A stretch of 64,000 nt of DNA from Caballeronia insecticola (GTDB lineage: Bacteria > Pseudomonadota > Gammaproteobacteria > Burkholderiales > Burkholderiaceae): the NCBI RefSeq assembly GCF_000402035.1, contig NC_021289.1, forward strand, positions 930,001-994,000, in the 5' to 3' direction. This document shows, in pieces, positions 1 to 8,301 of this stretch. A program made the translations under genes and the position numbers. A model generated the notes under the pieces. It did not search any database. It was not told the DNA's origin and was given only the letters and a program-made list of their open reading frames with translations. How positions within the stretch are numbered: the first letter of the stretch is position 1; each line of letters begins with the position of its first letter.

Positions 1-71
1 CGCTGCGCACGGCACAGCGACAACTCGCCGTCGTCGTGCAGCGGCTCGAGCGAAAAGCCGGTGAGATCCAT
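1..71 (-). CDS. N-terminus of a probable fused Ser/Thr kinase-ATPase-histidine kinase (partial)
   Basis: Only the first 23 codons are present; the gene runs off the left edge. The ATG on the minus strand is at 71..69, with an AAGGAG Shine-Dalgarno about 8 bases upstream. The visible peptide begins MDLTGFSLEPLHDDGELSLC. This opening resembles the N-terminus of the very large Burkholderia proteins that join a serine/threonine kinase-like domain, an AAA-type ATPase, a GAF domain and a histidine kinase. A FixJ-type response regulator lies about 2.3 kb away on the opposite strand and could be its partner. The identification rests on about 20 residues, so it is tentative. The existence of a gene start here is well supported by the ribosome binding site and reading frame. 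Confidence 0.5.
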   Translation of the reverse strand, partial: MDLTGFSLEPLHDDGELSLCRAQ

Positions 72-206
72 GGAGATGCTCCTTGTCTCGCTGCTCTCTT
101 CCGAGGAAAACGATACGTCGGACCGCACGGATCGCTTTACGAATCGAAAAGTAGCCTAGCACGCGAGGAGCGCGATGCACCTCCGGTGGATCAGTTCATG
201 TGGACG

Positions 207-1046
207 CTAGCGCCAGAGCGTACCCGTGTAATAGCCGAGTCGCGCCTCGACATCATGATTCTTCTGCAGGCCGAGTTCCATCAACTGAGAGATCTTTTCC
301 TGCGCTGCGGGACGTCCTACCGATGCGATGAAGGCATCCCATTCGGGTGCGACGGCCGAATCCGGCGGCAACGTTTGCGTGTTGACCTGCTGCTTGATCG
401 CGGCGAGCGATTGCTTGTCGAAGGACGCGATACGTGTGGCGAGCGCATCGACGAAGTCGTCCAGTTCGTTGTCGGGAAACGAGCGATTCACGTAGCCATA
501 GCGTTCGGCGAGCGGACCGTCGATATCGTTTCCGCTGACGAGCACTTCCAGCGCGCGGCCTCGGCCGATCATCCGCGATAGCCGTGTCATCGGTCCGCCG
601 CCGGGAACGAGCGCCGCGCCGATCTCCCATTGCGACAGCAACGTGCCTTCGTTGCTTGCAAAGCGCATGTCGCTCGCGAGTGCGAGTTCACTGCCGACGC
701 CGGTTGCGCGTCCGCGTATCTTCGCAATGGAGATGACCGATGTCCTGCCGAGACGCACCAGCATGTCGGGCAACGGCGGCAAGCCCGTCGGTCCCGGCGG
801 CATGCTTGTGGTGGCTTCGAGCGGCGGCACGAAATCGTAGTGCGTGAGAAAGAAGCCGGGCACCGCGCTCTCGAAGACGACCACCTTGACATGCGGGTCG
901 GTTTCGAGCGCGCTTACGACCGCGTTGAGTTGCGGCATCGTGTCCGGCCCGAAAATGTTGAAGGGCGGATTGTCGATGATGATCCGCCAGTACGACGGAC
1001 TGCGAGGTTCGATTCTGATCTGCGCGTGCGCGCTGTCCTGAGCCAT
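207..1046 (-). CDS. enoyl-CoA hydratase/isomerase family protein
   Basis: A 279-residue crotonase-fold protein. The oxyanion-hole and active-site region is recognisable. GVGSELALASD supplies a glutamate at residue 120. SQWEIGAALVPGGG supplies a second at 141, the positions of the two catalytic glutamates of classical hydratases. The N-terminal strand (YWRIIIDNPPFN) and the segment around FFLTHYDF (66-72) follow the family pattern. The start is taken at 1046 because GGAG lies 6 bases upstream; an ATG at 1058 is in frame but has no better site. The gene begins 27 bases after the stop of the DJ-1-like gene, so the two are probably co-transcribed. The substrate is unknown. The family also contains isomerases and hydrolases, so hydratase activity is only likely. 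Confidence 0.85.
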   Translation of the reverse strand: MAQDSAHAQIRIEPRSPSYWRIIIDNPPFNIFGPDTMPQLNAVVSALETDPHVKVVVFESAVPGFFLTHYDFVPPLEATTSMPPGPTGLPPLPDMLVRLGRTSVISIAKIRGRATGVGSELALASDMRFASNEGTLLSQWEIGAALVPGGGPMTRLSRMIGRGRALEVLVSGNDIDGPLAERYGYVNRSFPDNELDDFVDALATRIASFDKQSLAAIKQQVNTQTLPPDSAVAPEWDAFIASVGRPAAQEKISQLMELGLQKNHDVEARLGYYTGTLWR

Positions 1047-1073
1047 CTCGATCTCCATGGAAGCAATGCCGGA

Positions 1074-1751
1074 CTATCCGCGCAGCACCTTGAGCAAATC
1101 CTGCGCGGCCGACTTCGACGATGCAGGGTTCTGCCCCGTGATCAGACGCCCGTCGATGATCGACAGCACCTGCCAGTCAGGCACTTTCTCGAAGAGGCCG
1201 CCGAGCCGCTTGAGTTCGTCTTCGACGAGAAACGGCACGACCTTCGTGAGCTGCACCGCTTCTTCTTCCGAATTGGTGAAACCCGATACACGCTTTCCTT
1301 TCACGAGCGGTTCGCCGTTCACCTTGACGTGACGCAGCACGCCCGGCGCATGACATACGAAGGCGACCGGCTTGCCCAAATTCCAGAAGCGTTCGATCAG
1401 CGCGATCGAAACCGGATCTTCCGCCAGATCCCACATAGGCCCATGACCGCCGGGATAGAACACGGCGTCGTAGTCGTCGGCGTTCATGTCGGCGAGTTTG
1501 GCCGTGGTCGCGAGCACACGTTGCGCCGCGGGATCGGCTTTGAAACGCTCGGTCAGTTCTGTCTGGCCTTCCGGCGTATCGCTCTTGGGATCGAGAGGCG
1601 GCTGACCGCCTTTAGGCGAGCACACCGTGATATCCACGCCTGCATCCAGAAACGTGAAGTACGGCGCCGCGAATTCCTCCAACCAGAAACCGGTCTTCTT
1701 GCCCGTATTGCCAAGCTGGTCATGCGAAGTCATCACCATCAATATCTTCAT
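1074..1751 (-). CDS. DJ-1/PfpI family protein (Hsp31-like class I glutamine amidotransferase fold)
   Basis: A 225-residue protein of the DJ-1/PfpI superfamily. The nucleophile elbow AFVCHAPG places Cys133 next to His134, and Glu25 in GFWLEEFAAPY is the usual acidic partner. The segment DAVFYPGGHGPMWDL (95-109) is characteristic of the Hsp31/YajL-type branch. Members act as glyoxalase III-like or protein deglycase/chaperone enzymes in the cytoplasm. Which of these applies here cannot be read from the sequence. The ATG at 1751 is preferred over the in-frame GTG at 1760 because it starts the conserved first strand (MKILMVMTS). It is upstream of, and probably in one transcript with, the crotonase gene. 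A 16-bp palindrome lies about 100 bases upstream of the start. Confidence 0.88.
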   Translation of the reverse strand: MKILMVMTSHDQLGNTGKKTGFWLEEFAAPYFTFLDAGVDITVCSPKGGQPPLDPKSDTPEGQTELTERFKADPAAQRVLATTAKLADMNADDYDAVFYPGGHGPMWDLAEDPVSIALIERFWNLGKPVAFVCHAPGVLRHVKVNGEPLVKGKRVSGFTNSEEEAVQLTKVVPFLVEDELKRLGGLFEKVPDWQVLSIIDGRLITGQNPASSKSAAQDLLKVLRG

Positions 1752-1854
1752 GGTCCGCACCCATATAAAAGAGCTATTGGTTCATCCACGCATGGTCGTG
1801 GTGAAAGCACTATAGGCGGTGAAGCGTCGCGCATAGCGGCATGCGCATACCAAG

Positions 1855-1870
1855 GTATAGGGTTCTATAC
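1855..1870. promoter_or_regulatory. 16-bp palindrome upstream of the DJ-1-like gene
   Basis: GTATAG-GGTT-CTATAC is a perfect 6-bp inverted repeat around 4 bases. It lies 104 bases upstream of the DJ-1-like gene start in the spacer between that gene and the response regulator. It could be an operator half-site pair. No protein can be assigned to it. Confidence 0.35.
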
Positions 1871-2346
1871 AACGGCGCTATCGACTTGACCTGGCAGCCG
1901 CGGTTTCATTTCGTCACTATGTGCTTAGTGATTCGAAAGGAGGCTGACATCGGTTTGGTTCATGGACGCCGTTCGACGTCGTGGGGATTTTTACTGCTTA
2001 AGGCGGATTCTTTGGCTTAGTCAGTAACTGCTGTATCGACAACCGGAAAGTTCTCCCTGCGAATATCTGCTAGAGTTGGCACGTCTAAAAACAAGAAAAA
2101 AATTCCATTGCCGGTTGACCCGAATACACGGCCAAACAACCTGTCGACGCGCTTTCAATAAGGCTTCGAAGGTCTTCCGTCCGTCACGTCCACGTCACCG
2201 CGCTGAACCGATCCCGGTCGTGTATTTGTCGCGCGCAGTTCTTTTTTGCGTGTCTCCGATATCGTCTGATCATGCCGATGCTCGCTCCAAGAGCGCACGC
2301 ATTCGACTGATCATTGATCATGCGTTACCCACTTGTTGGAGGAATC
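1871..2346. other. gene-free spacer before the response regulator
   Basis: No convincing gene was found here. A 116-codon open frame from 2076 has no Shine-Dalgarno and is rich in Arg, Thr and His without family features. A strong purine-rich AAAGGAGG at about 1938 is not followed by a start codon at the right distance. The stretch is AT-richer than its neighbours and presumably carries the promoters of the flanking divergent genes. Confidence 0.5.
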
Positions 2347-3120
2347 ATGGTCCCCGGATTGCGTTCGACGCCGAACAGGACGAAGACCGAGAACACGACG
2401 CCCGTGGTCTATGTCATCGACGATGACGAATCGATCCGCTTCACGCTCGAAAGTCTTGCGCGGTCTGTCGGACTGCGGGTCGAGACTTTCGATTCGCCGG
2501 GTGCATTCCTCGCGTTTCCAAAGCACGACGCGCCGAGTTGCCTGATCCTCGACGTCAGGCTGCGCGGCGAAAGCGGCCTCGCATTTCAGGCCGACGCGGC
2601 CCGCTCAGGTCTGCGCATGCCGATACTTTTCATCACCGCGTATGGCGACATCGAAATGACGGTCAAGGCGATGAAAGCGGGCGCGCTCGACTTCTTCGAG
2701 AAGCCGTTTCGCGAGCAGGACATGATCGACGCCATCGCGCATGCGCTCAAACGCGATGCCCGGCGCCGCGCGTCCGAAGAGGCGCTTGCGGGCGTCTTCG
2801 CTTCGTACGAATCGCTCACGGTTCGCGAGAAGGAAGTGATGAAGCACGTCGTCGCGGGTCTGCTTAATAAGCAGATTGCCTACGAGATGAATTTGAGCGA
2901 GATCACCGTGAAGATCTATCGCGGCCAGGTCATGAAGAAGATGGCCTCGCGCAGTCTGCCCGATCTCGTGAGAAAGGCCGAGGCGCTCGGCATCGAATCG
3001 ACGTCTGCCACGTCGTTGAAGCTTGCGCCGCTGTCACGCATTGCCGACGACGACGATGCGACCGCATCGCCCGTCGTGGTCAACGTGATGCCGTCGCCGA
3101 GTGCTCGCCGGGCATCCTGA
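2347..3120 (+). CDS. FixJ/NarL-type response regulator
   Basis: A 257-residue two-domain response regulator. The receiver domain spans about residues 20-135. It has the acidic pocket (Asp25-27), the phosphoacceptor Asp69 in LILDVRL, Thr97 in ITAYG and Lys119 in FEKPF. The output domain (about 155-215) is a LuxR-type helix-turn-helix starting at SLTVREKEVM, with KQIAYEMNLSEITVKIYR as the recognition region. The C-terminal 40 residues are a low-complexity tail. The start at 2347 is chosen because GGAGGAATC immediately precedes it; earlier in-frame codons lack a ribosome binding site. It should bind DNA as a phosphorylated dimer. The nearest candidate sensor is the truncated gene at the left edge. 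Confidence 0.93.
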   Translation: MVPGLRSTPNRTKTENTTPVVYVIDDDESIRFTLESLARSVGLRVETFDSPGAFLAFPKHDAPSCLILDVRLRGESGLAFQADAARSGLRMPILFITAYGDIEMTVKAMKAGALDFFEKPFREQDMIDAIAHALKRDARRRASEEALAGVFASYESLTVREKEVMKHVVAGLLNKQIAYEMNLSEITVKIYRGQVMKKMASRSLPDLVRKAEALGIESTSATSLKLAPLSRIADDDDATASPVVVNVMPSPSARRAS

Positions 3121-3145
3121 GTGCTCGCTGGGTCAAACGCGATTT

Positions 3146-3538
3146 TTAAACCGGCGCCCGGCTTTCGAGCACCGATGCGAGAATCATCGAATGGCCATTG
3201 CACACGGTTGAGCGGCTGCTCGGTCGATAAACAAAATCACCGGGCGCGATGCGCTTGCCGCTCATCGCGCAGACGCCGGCCGCGCGCGCTCGCGACGTTC
3301 GCCATGTCTGATGCCCATAACAACCGCACGTAGCGTCGCGCCAGTAGACCGTCGCGGTCGTCGATGTCGGCCGTTCGACGACATCGACCATCGGCGCGCG
3401 ATCGAATGCGACGGCGGTCATTGCGGCGCGTTCGCGCTGAACCTGTCGCGATGCGCTTGCGAGATAAGCATTCGCTCGTCCATTCAACATGACGATGATC
3501 TGCGACCACGGGTCCGACAACTTGAGCGTGCGATGCAT
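3146..3538 (-). CDS. DUF3331 family protein (copy 1)
   Basis: A 130-residue protein recognisable as the Burkholderia-restricted DUF3331 family. It has the central block TATVYWRDATCGCYGHQTW and the cysteine-containing AAGVCAMSGKRIAPGDFVYRP, followed by NGHSMILASVL. A second copy lies at 15368-15745 with the same order of blocks. The Cys and His pattern (CGCYGH, CAMSGK) could bind a metal, but this is inference. The start is well supported by AGGGAGG upstream. It begins 15 bases downstream of the stop of the alpha/beta hydrolase gene on the same strand, so the two are likely one transcript. Function unknown. Confidence 0.85.
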   Translation of the reverse strand: MHRTLKLSDPWSQIIVMLNGRANAYLASASRQVQRERAAMTAVAFDRAPMVDVVERPTSTTATVYWRDATCGCYGHQTWRTSRARAAGVCAMSGKRIAPGDFVYRPSSRSTVCNGHSMILASVLESRAPV

Positions 3539-3553
3539 GATGAACCTCCCTGA

Positions 3554-4567
3554 TCACAGTTGCGCGGCTTGCTGAATGGATTGCGCGAAAGCATCGGGCG
3601 CTTCCTGCGGCAAGTTATGGCCGATACCGCCGCTAATGTTGCGGTGCAGATACTTGCCGCTGAACTTCTTCGCATAAGCGGCGGGCTCGGGATGCGGCGC
3701 GCCGTTGGCGTCGCCTTCGAGCGTGATGGTCGGCACGGATATCGCGGGCGCGGCGGCAAGACGCTGTTCGAGCGCATCGTATTGCGCTTCGCCCTGCGCG
3801 AGACCGAGACGCCATCGATAGTTGTGAATCACGATAGCCACGTGATCCGGGTTGTGGAACGATGCGGCAGAGCGCTGATACGTGGCATCGTCGAAATGCC
3901 ATTTGGGCGACGCGAGTTGCCAGATCAGCTTGTTGAACGCGTCCAGATTCGCCGCATAGCCGAGCGCGCCGCGCTCCGTCGCGAAGTAGTACTGGTACCA
4001 CCATTGAAGTTCGGCCGACGGTGGCAACGGCTTCTTGTTCGCCGCCTGACTGCCGATCAGATAGCCGCTGACCGACACCAGCGCCTTCACACGTTCGGGC
4101 CATAACGCGGCGATGATGTCCGCCGTGCGCGCCCCCCAGTCATAGCCGCCGAGCACGGCTTGATCGATCTTGAGCGCATCCATCAATGCGACGATATCGA
4201 GCGCGGTCACAACCTGTTGCCCATTGCGCGGCGTGCCCGTCGAAAGAAAGCGGGTGGACCCGTAGCCGCGCAAGTACGGCACGATCACGCGATAACCCGC
4301 CGACGCAAGCCGCGGCGCGACATCGGCATAGCTGTGGATGTCGTATGGCCAGCCGTGCAGCAGGATTACTGCGGGGCCGTCGCTCGGGCCGCTCTGCGCG
4401 TAGCCCACACTGAGCACGCCCGCGTCGATCTGCCTGATCGGTCCGAGGCTTGCGCTGCCCGCTGTCTGTCCGTAGGCAGTGCCCATCACGCCTGCCTCGG
4501 CCAGCGCGATCATCGCGAACGTCGCACCGACGATGCGGCGGCGTTGCATATCGACCGAATCGTTCAT
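3554..4567 (-). CDS. exported epoxide-hydrolase-like alpha/beta hydrolase
   Basis: A 337-residue alpha/beta hydrolase. The N-terminus (MQRRRIVGATFAMIALAEAG, from residue 7) is a signal peptide with a twin-arginine-like motif, so export to the periplasm, possibly by the Tat pathway, is likely. The mature domain shows HGWPYD (71-76) for the oxyanion hole. The nucleophile elbow GGYDWGA makes Asp143 the nucleophile, as in epoxide hydrolases and haloalkane dehalogenases rather than serine esterases. GIGHNLPQE near the end gives the catalytic His (about 317). The start at 4567 has GGAGAACGGG upstream. It is followed by the DUF3331 gene. The real substrate is unknown. Confidence 0.88.
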   Translation of the reverse strand: MNDSVDMQRRRIVGATFAMIALAEAGVMGTAYGQTAGSASLGPIRQIDAGVLSVGYAQSGPSDGPAVILLHGWPYDIHSYADVAPRLASAGYRVIVPYLRGYGSTRFLSTGTPRNGQQVVTALDIVALMDALKIDQAVLGGYDWGARTADIIAALWPERVKALVSVSGYLIGSQAANKKPLPPSAELQWWYQYYFATERGALGYAANLDAFNKLIWQLASPKWHFDDATYQRSAASFHNPDHVAIVIHNYRWRLGLAQGEAQYDALEQRLAAAPAISVPTITLEGDANGAPHPEPAAYAKKFSGKYLHRNISGGIGHNLPQEAPDAFAQSIQQAAQL

Positions 4568-4704
4568 TACCCGTTCTCCAGTTCGATGCTTTGGGAAACC
4601 CTCGCGTCTATGGAGAAGTGTATGGAGTCGGAAGGCCGGGCGCAGTCGTACCATCGTATGCGCGCGGTATCGATTGATTTGCCCGACCTATCTGAAGGTA
4701 TGCT

Positions 4705-5001
4705 TCACAGGCTGGCGTGCATGTGCGTGACGAAGGACCGGATGACGTGCTCGTTTCGCGACATCAGCACGAACGGACCCACGCGCGTCGATATCAGCAG
4801 CCCCGCTTCGACCAGCACTGCAAGATGCGCCGAGACGGTCGATTGAGACAGCCCGCTGCGCGCCTGAATCGCATTCGACGGAACGCCCTGGCCGAATTCG
4901 ATTCGCTCTTGCGCAAAGGCTTCGCCGGGCGTTTTCAGCCACGCGAGAATATCGCGCCGCACGGAACTGGCAAGCGCCTTGTGAATGAGATTCGCGTCCA
5001 T
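4705..5001 (-). CDS. ArsR-type winged-helix transcriptional regulator
   Basis: A 98-residue single-domain regulator. HKALASSVRRDILAWLKTPGEAF and QARSGLSQSTVSAHLAVLVEAGLL form the winged helix-turn-helix typical of ArsR proteins. No cysteine metal-binding motif is visible in the recognition helix, so a metal sensor of the classical ArsR/SmtB kind is unlikely. The start is ambiguous. The ATG at 5001 begins the conserved helix, while a TTG at 5016 would add five residues. It lies just after the stop of the acetolactate synthase gene (5020), so the two are probably co-transcribed and translationally coupled. It may control its own operon, but no operator was identified. Confidence 0.86.
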   Translation of the reverse strand: MDANLIHKALASSVRRDILAWLKTPGEAFAQERIEFGQGVPSNAIQARSGLSQSTVSAHLAVLVEAGLLISTRVGPFVLMSRNEHVIRSFVTHMHASL

Positions 5002-5019
5002 GATGTCGCTCGGCAAACG

Positions 5020-6885
5020 TCAGAACATATCGGCGGCGGGTTGCGTCGATATGCCCGACACGTCGGACTCCCGCGCCGAACGGGACGGTATGAACGGCCC
5101 CGTGATCATGTTCGAATAGCTTTGCCCGGGGCCTACCATCGGAAACACGTCGGCGTTGCGGTCGATCATCACTTCGAGAAACGCGGGGCCGTCGAATTCG
5201 ACGAACGCTTTGAGCTTCTCTTCGAGTTCGCGCGATGTCTCGACACGGCAGGCAAACGTAAAGCCATCGGCCTGTGCCGCGAGCACGAAGTCTTTCCGAT
5301 GCAGCGCCTTGTCGCTCACGACCATACGCCCGTCGTAAAAGAGACGCTGCCATTGGCGAATCATGCCGTCGCCGCCATTGTTGAGCAGCAGGACCTTGAC
5401 CGGCACGTCATACGTCGTCGCCGTTTCGAGTTCGCCGATATTCATGCGGATGCTGCCGTCACCGTCGATATCGATCACGAGCGCGTCCGGCCTCGCGAGT
5501 TGCGCGCCGATGGCCGCAGGCAGGCCGAATCCCATCGTGCCCATGCTGCCGGATGTGAGCAGGCTGCGCGGCTCGGCGAAGTCGAAGAACTGCGCGGCCC
5601 ACATCTGATGCTGGCCCACGCCGGTACTGATGATCGCGCGGCCACCTGTGATCTCGCTCAGCTTTTCGACGACCCACTGCGGCTGGATGGACGGATTGTC
5701 GCGGTCGTAGTTCATGCCGTACCTGCGCTTGAGATCGACTGCATGTTCGGTCCATTGCGTGGCCGGCAAGGCGTCGGGACCTCGCGCCATCAGCGAATGC
5801 AAGGCTTCCTTCGCATCGCCCACGTGACTCCACTGCACGCGTTTGACCTTGTTGATCTCCGCTTCGTCGATATCGATATGCGCCACGTATCGCGCGTTCG
5901 GTGCGAACGCTTCAGGACGGCCACCCGCGACGCGGTCGTCGAAACGCGCGCCCACGGCTATCAGGAAGTCGCAATCTTCGACCGCATAATTCGCGCATGC
6001 CGCGCCATGCATGCCGAGCATTCCAAGCGACAGTTCATGCTTCGGCGACATCGCGCCAAGCCCCATCAATGTCGATACGACCGGAATCCGATAACGCTCG
6101 CTAAAGCGGCGCAACTCCGCCGCAGCCCCCGATGTAATCACTCCGCCGCCCGCATAAAGCAGCGGCCGTTTGCTGTGCGCCAGCAGGTCGAAGAATTCGG
6201 CGCACTTGCTTTCTTCGAGACGAGCACCCTTGGCCACCAGACGAAGACGATCCGAATAGCCACGAAAATGCAGCGTGCCATGTCCGCGATACGGGCCCTT
6301 CCAGTTCTGAATGTCCTTGGGCACATCCACGACAACCGGACCCGGACGGCCCGTGCGTGCGATCTCGAATGCGCTGCGCAGCGTCTGTTCGAGCTTGTCC
6401 GGATCGGTCACGAGAAAGACTTGCTTGGCGCATGCGGACATGATGTTGAAGACCGGCGCTTCCTGAAACGCATCGCTGCCGATGGCCGCGCGCGGCACCT
6501 GACCGCATATGAGCACGACAGGCACGGAGTCGCCGTTGCAGTCGGCGATGGGCGTCACTGCATTCGTCGCGCCCGGCCCCGATGTCACCATGAAGACACC
6601 GACCTTGCCGCTTGCCCGCGCATAGCCCGCGGCCATGAAGCCCGCCGATTGTTCGTTGGCCGGCACCACGAGCCTGATCTGCTGCTCGGGTTGGTCCGCG
6701 TGCATTGCGTTGAAGCGGAACACGGCATCGTAGGTCGGCAGGATTGCGCCGCCGCTATAGCCGAACACGGTGTCGACACCTTGTTCGGCCAACACGCGCA
6801 GAATGATATCGGCGCCGGACATCGATTCGTCGATGGGATTCGGTTCGGGGAGAAGTTGCGGATTAACCTTCGGGTTTCGGCTCAT
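5020..6885 (-). CDS. ilvB: acetolactate synthase large subunit-like TPP enzyme
   Basis: A 621-residue thiamine diphosphate enzyme of the acetohydroxyacid synthase family. It would condense two pyruvates to acetolactate, or pyruvate with 2-oxobutyrate, using TPP, Mg and FAD. The N-terminal domain has VFGYSGGAILP and the activating glutamate in NEQSAGFMAAGYARA. The C-terminal domain has GSMGTMGFGLPAAIGA and the metal-binding motif GDGSIRMN...LLLNN. The length is slightly above the usual 550-600 residues. No small regulatory subunit (IlvN/IlvH) gene lies beside it. A catabolic-type synthase, or use of a subunit encoded elsewhere, is therefore possible. The ATG at 6885 has no clear Shine-Dalgarno and follows a strong hairpin. 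An ArsR-type gene lies directly downstream. Confidence 0.88.
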   Translation of the reverse strand: MSRNPKVNPQLLPEPNPIDESMSGADIILRVLAEQGVDTVFGYSGGAILPTYDAVFRFNAMHADQPEQQIRLVVPANEQSAGFMAAGYARASGKVGVFMVTSGPGATNAVTPIADCNGDSVPVVLICGQVPRAAIGSDAFQEAPVFNIMSACAKQVFLVTDPDKLEQTLRSAFEIARTGRPGPVVVDVPKDIQNWKGPYRGHGTLHFRGYSDRLRLVAKGARLEESKCAEFFDLLAHSKRPLLYAGGGVITSGAAAELRRFSERYRIPVVSTLMGLGAMSPKHELSLGMLGMHGAACANYAVEDCDFLIAVGARFDDRVAGGRPEAFAPNARYVAHIDIDEAEINKVKRVQWSHVGDAKEALHSLMARGPDALPATQWTEHAVDLKRRYGMNYDRDNPSIQPQWVVEKLSEITGGRAIISTGVGQHQMWAAQFFDFAEPRSLLTSGSMGTMGFGLPAAIGAQLARPDALVIDIDGDGSIRMNIGELETATTYDVPVKVLLLNNGGDGMIRQWQRLFYDGRMVVSDKALHRKDFVLAAQADGFTFACRVETSRELEEKLKAFVEFDGPAFLEVMIDRNADVFPMVGPGQSYSNMITGPFIPSRSARESDVSGISTQPAADMF

Positions 6886-6897
6886 ATCTGACTCGCA

Positions 6898-6947
6898 AGG
6901 AAACCGGCGCCGACGAAATCGGCGCGCGGATCAAGAAACGGTTTCCC
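6898..6947 (-). promoter_or_regulatory. nested hairpin in the leader of the acetolactate synthase gene
   Basis: On the minus strand the leader can fold into an outer stem GGAAACCG/CGGTTTCC (6939-6946 with 6899-6906). An inner perfect stem GCGCCGA/TCGGCGC closes on a 5-base loop (6908-6926). The structure ends 13 bases before the ATG, where a Shine-Dalgarno would be expected and none is obvious. It may control translation or termination, or be a double operator on the DNA. Confidence 0.5.
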
Positions 6948-7272
6948 TTCCAACTCGAGAACAGCGTATGTTCCGCACCAGTCGACAGACGATCATCCCG
7001 GCGAGTTCATCGCAACGGGTCATGTCCAGTCAGCATCGTGTCGATGCGCTTCCGGAAGAATTGTGAGGGCTGATTCATTCTGCCGACGATGCACGCCGCG
7101 CGGGCGATCATGCTGTTCGATAGCGGGCCATTCGATGCGCGTTTTGGGCCATGCGCGTTTGTTACATGAACGCAAAAGTCATTTACCGGTCATGGCGTCG
7201 TTAGCCTGCACCCGTTGCTATAGACTGATTCATCGCTCGAAGTTGACGCTCGTACTAGATGAAGGTCACGGC
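6948..7272. other. divergent spacer between ilvB-like gene and GlxA-type regulator
   Basis: No gene is supported here. An open frame continues upstream of the GlxA start from 7063, but its extra residues are Arg/Cys-rich and unlike the family. The region should contain the two divergent promoters; no clear -35/-10 pair was recognised. Confidence 0.45.
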
Positions 7273-8301
7273 ATGAAAGTCGCCATGGTTGTGTTCGACG
7301 GTGTGCAGGCACTCGACGTTGCAGGTCCGCTCGATGTATTCGCGGAGGCCAATACACATCTGCCCTTGCATCAACGATATGAAGTCACGCTCGTCGGCTA
7401 CAAGGCTGGTGTCGTGACGTGCTCGAACGGTATGCAACTGCATGTGCCGTTCGGCTTCGTCGATTCGACTATGCAGTTCGATCTGTTGCTCGTCGCCGGT
7501 GGACCGCAATTGCCCGATTGGCAGCCGCCCGACGCATTCCTCGCCTGGTTGCAAGATCAGGCCCGTGGCGCGGCGCGCTTCGGCTCCGTTTGCAATGGCG
7601 CGTTCCTGCTCGGACATGCAGGCCTCCTCGACGGCAAGCAGGCGACCACACACTGGGCGGACGCCGCGCGCCTGGCCCGCGAATTCCCGCATGCAGACGT
7701 GCAGCCCGACCGCATCTTCACGCGCGACGGACGTCTCTTCACCTCCGCGGGCGTGACGGCCGGCATCGACCTGTGTCTTTCTCTCGTGGCCGAAGACTGG
7801 GGACACGAACTGGCCGTGCATGTGGCCAAACGGCTCGTCGTCTATATTCAGCGTGAAGGCGGTCAGTCTCAGTACAGCCCTTATATCGGCGCGGGCAAGG
7901 ACGAAGCGCCGATCATCGGCAAGGTGCATCAGTATGTGACGGAGCATATCGCCGATGCGCTCTCTATCGAACAACTGGCAAGCGCCGTGTCCGTCAGCCG
8001 GCGGACCTTCTCTCGCGTGTTCGCGAAGTACGCGAAAGTGACGCCATCGGCGTTCGTTGAACAGGTTCGCGTCGATACGGCAAGAAAGCTCCTCGAAGAT
8101 AGCGACGCACCGCTCAAGACCGTCGCGTTCAAGTGCGGCTTTCACAGTGCCACGCATATGCGCACCACCTTCTCGCGACGCCTGAACGTTACGCCTAAGC
8201 AGTATCGTCAGCGGTTTCGCGTGGCGCCGAGTGCGCATGCCCAAGTGCATATAGATGTCGATCAACATATCGAGCAGGAAGAGCTTGCTGAACTTGCCTA
8301 A
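7273..8301 (+). CDS. GlxA-type transcriptional regulator (DJ-1/PfpI domain plus AraC HTH)
   Basis: A 342-residue regulator. The N-terminal half is a DJ-1/PfpI-like domain that starts MKVAMVVFDGVQALDVAGP and keeps a cysteine in GSVCNGAFLLGHAGLLDG (Cys107). The C-terminal third has two AraC helix-turn-helix motifs. These are LSIEQLASAVSVSRRTFSRVF and APLKTVAFKCGFHSATHMRTTF, followed by the family ending TPKQYRQRF. The start at 7273 has GAAGG upstream; earlier in-frame starts would add non-homologous sequence. It is divergent from the acetolactate synthase gene and could regulate it. Its last 47 bases overlap the annotated start of mug. The effector is unknown. Confidence 0.9.
   Translation: MKVAMVVFDGVQALDVAGPLDVFAEANTHLPLHQRYEVTLVGYKAGVVTCSNGMQLHVPFGFVDSTMQFDLLLVAGGPQLPDWQPPDAFLAWLQDQARGAARFGSVCNGAFLLGHAGLLDGKQATTHWADAARLAREFPHADVQPDRIFTRDGRLFTSAGVTAGIDLCLSLVAEDWGHELAVHVAKRLVVYIQREGGQSQYSPYIGAGKDEAPIIGKVHQYVTEHIADALSIEQLASAVSVSRRTFSRVFAKYAKVTPSAFVEQVRVDTARKLLEDSDAPLKTVAFKCGFHSATHMRTTFSRRLNVTPKQYRQRFRVAPSAHAQVHIDVDQHIEQEELAELA

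Noticed and set aside
2076-2426. A 116-codon gene before the response regulator
   Set aside because: No ribosome site, overlaps the well-supported response regulator start, and has random-looking composition.
4717-6891. A 724-codon plus-strand open frame opposite the acetolactate synthase gene
   Set aside because: The minus-strand gene has full family motifs. The opposite frame is Arg/His-rich with no motif and no ribosome site.
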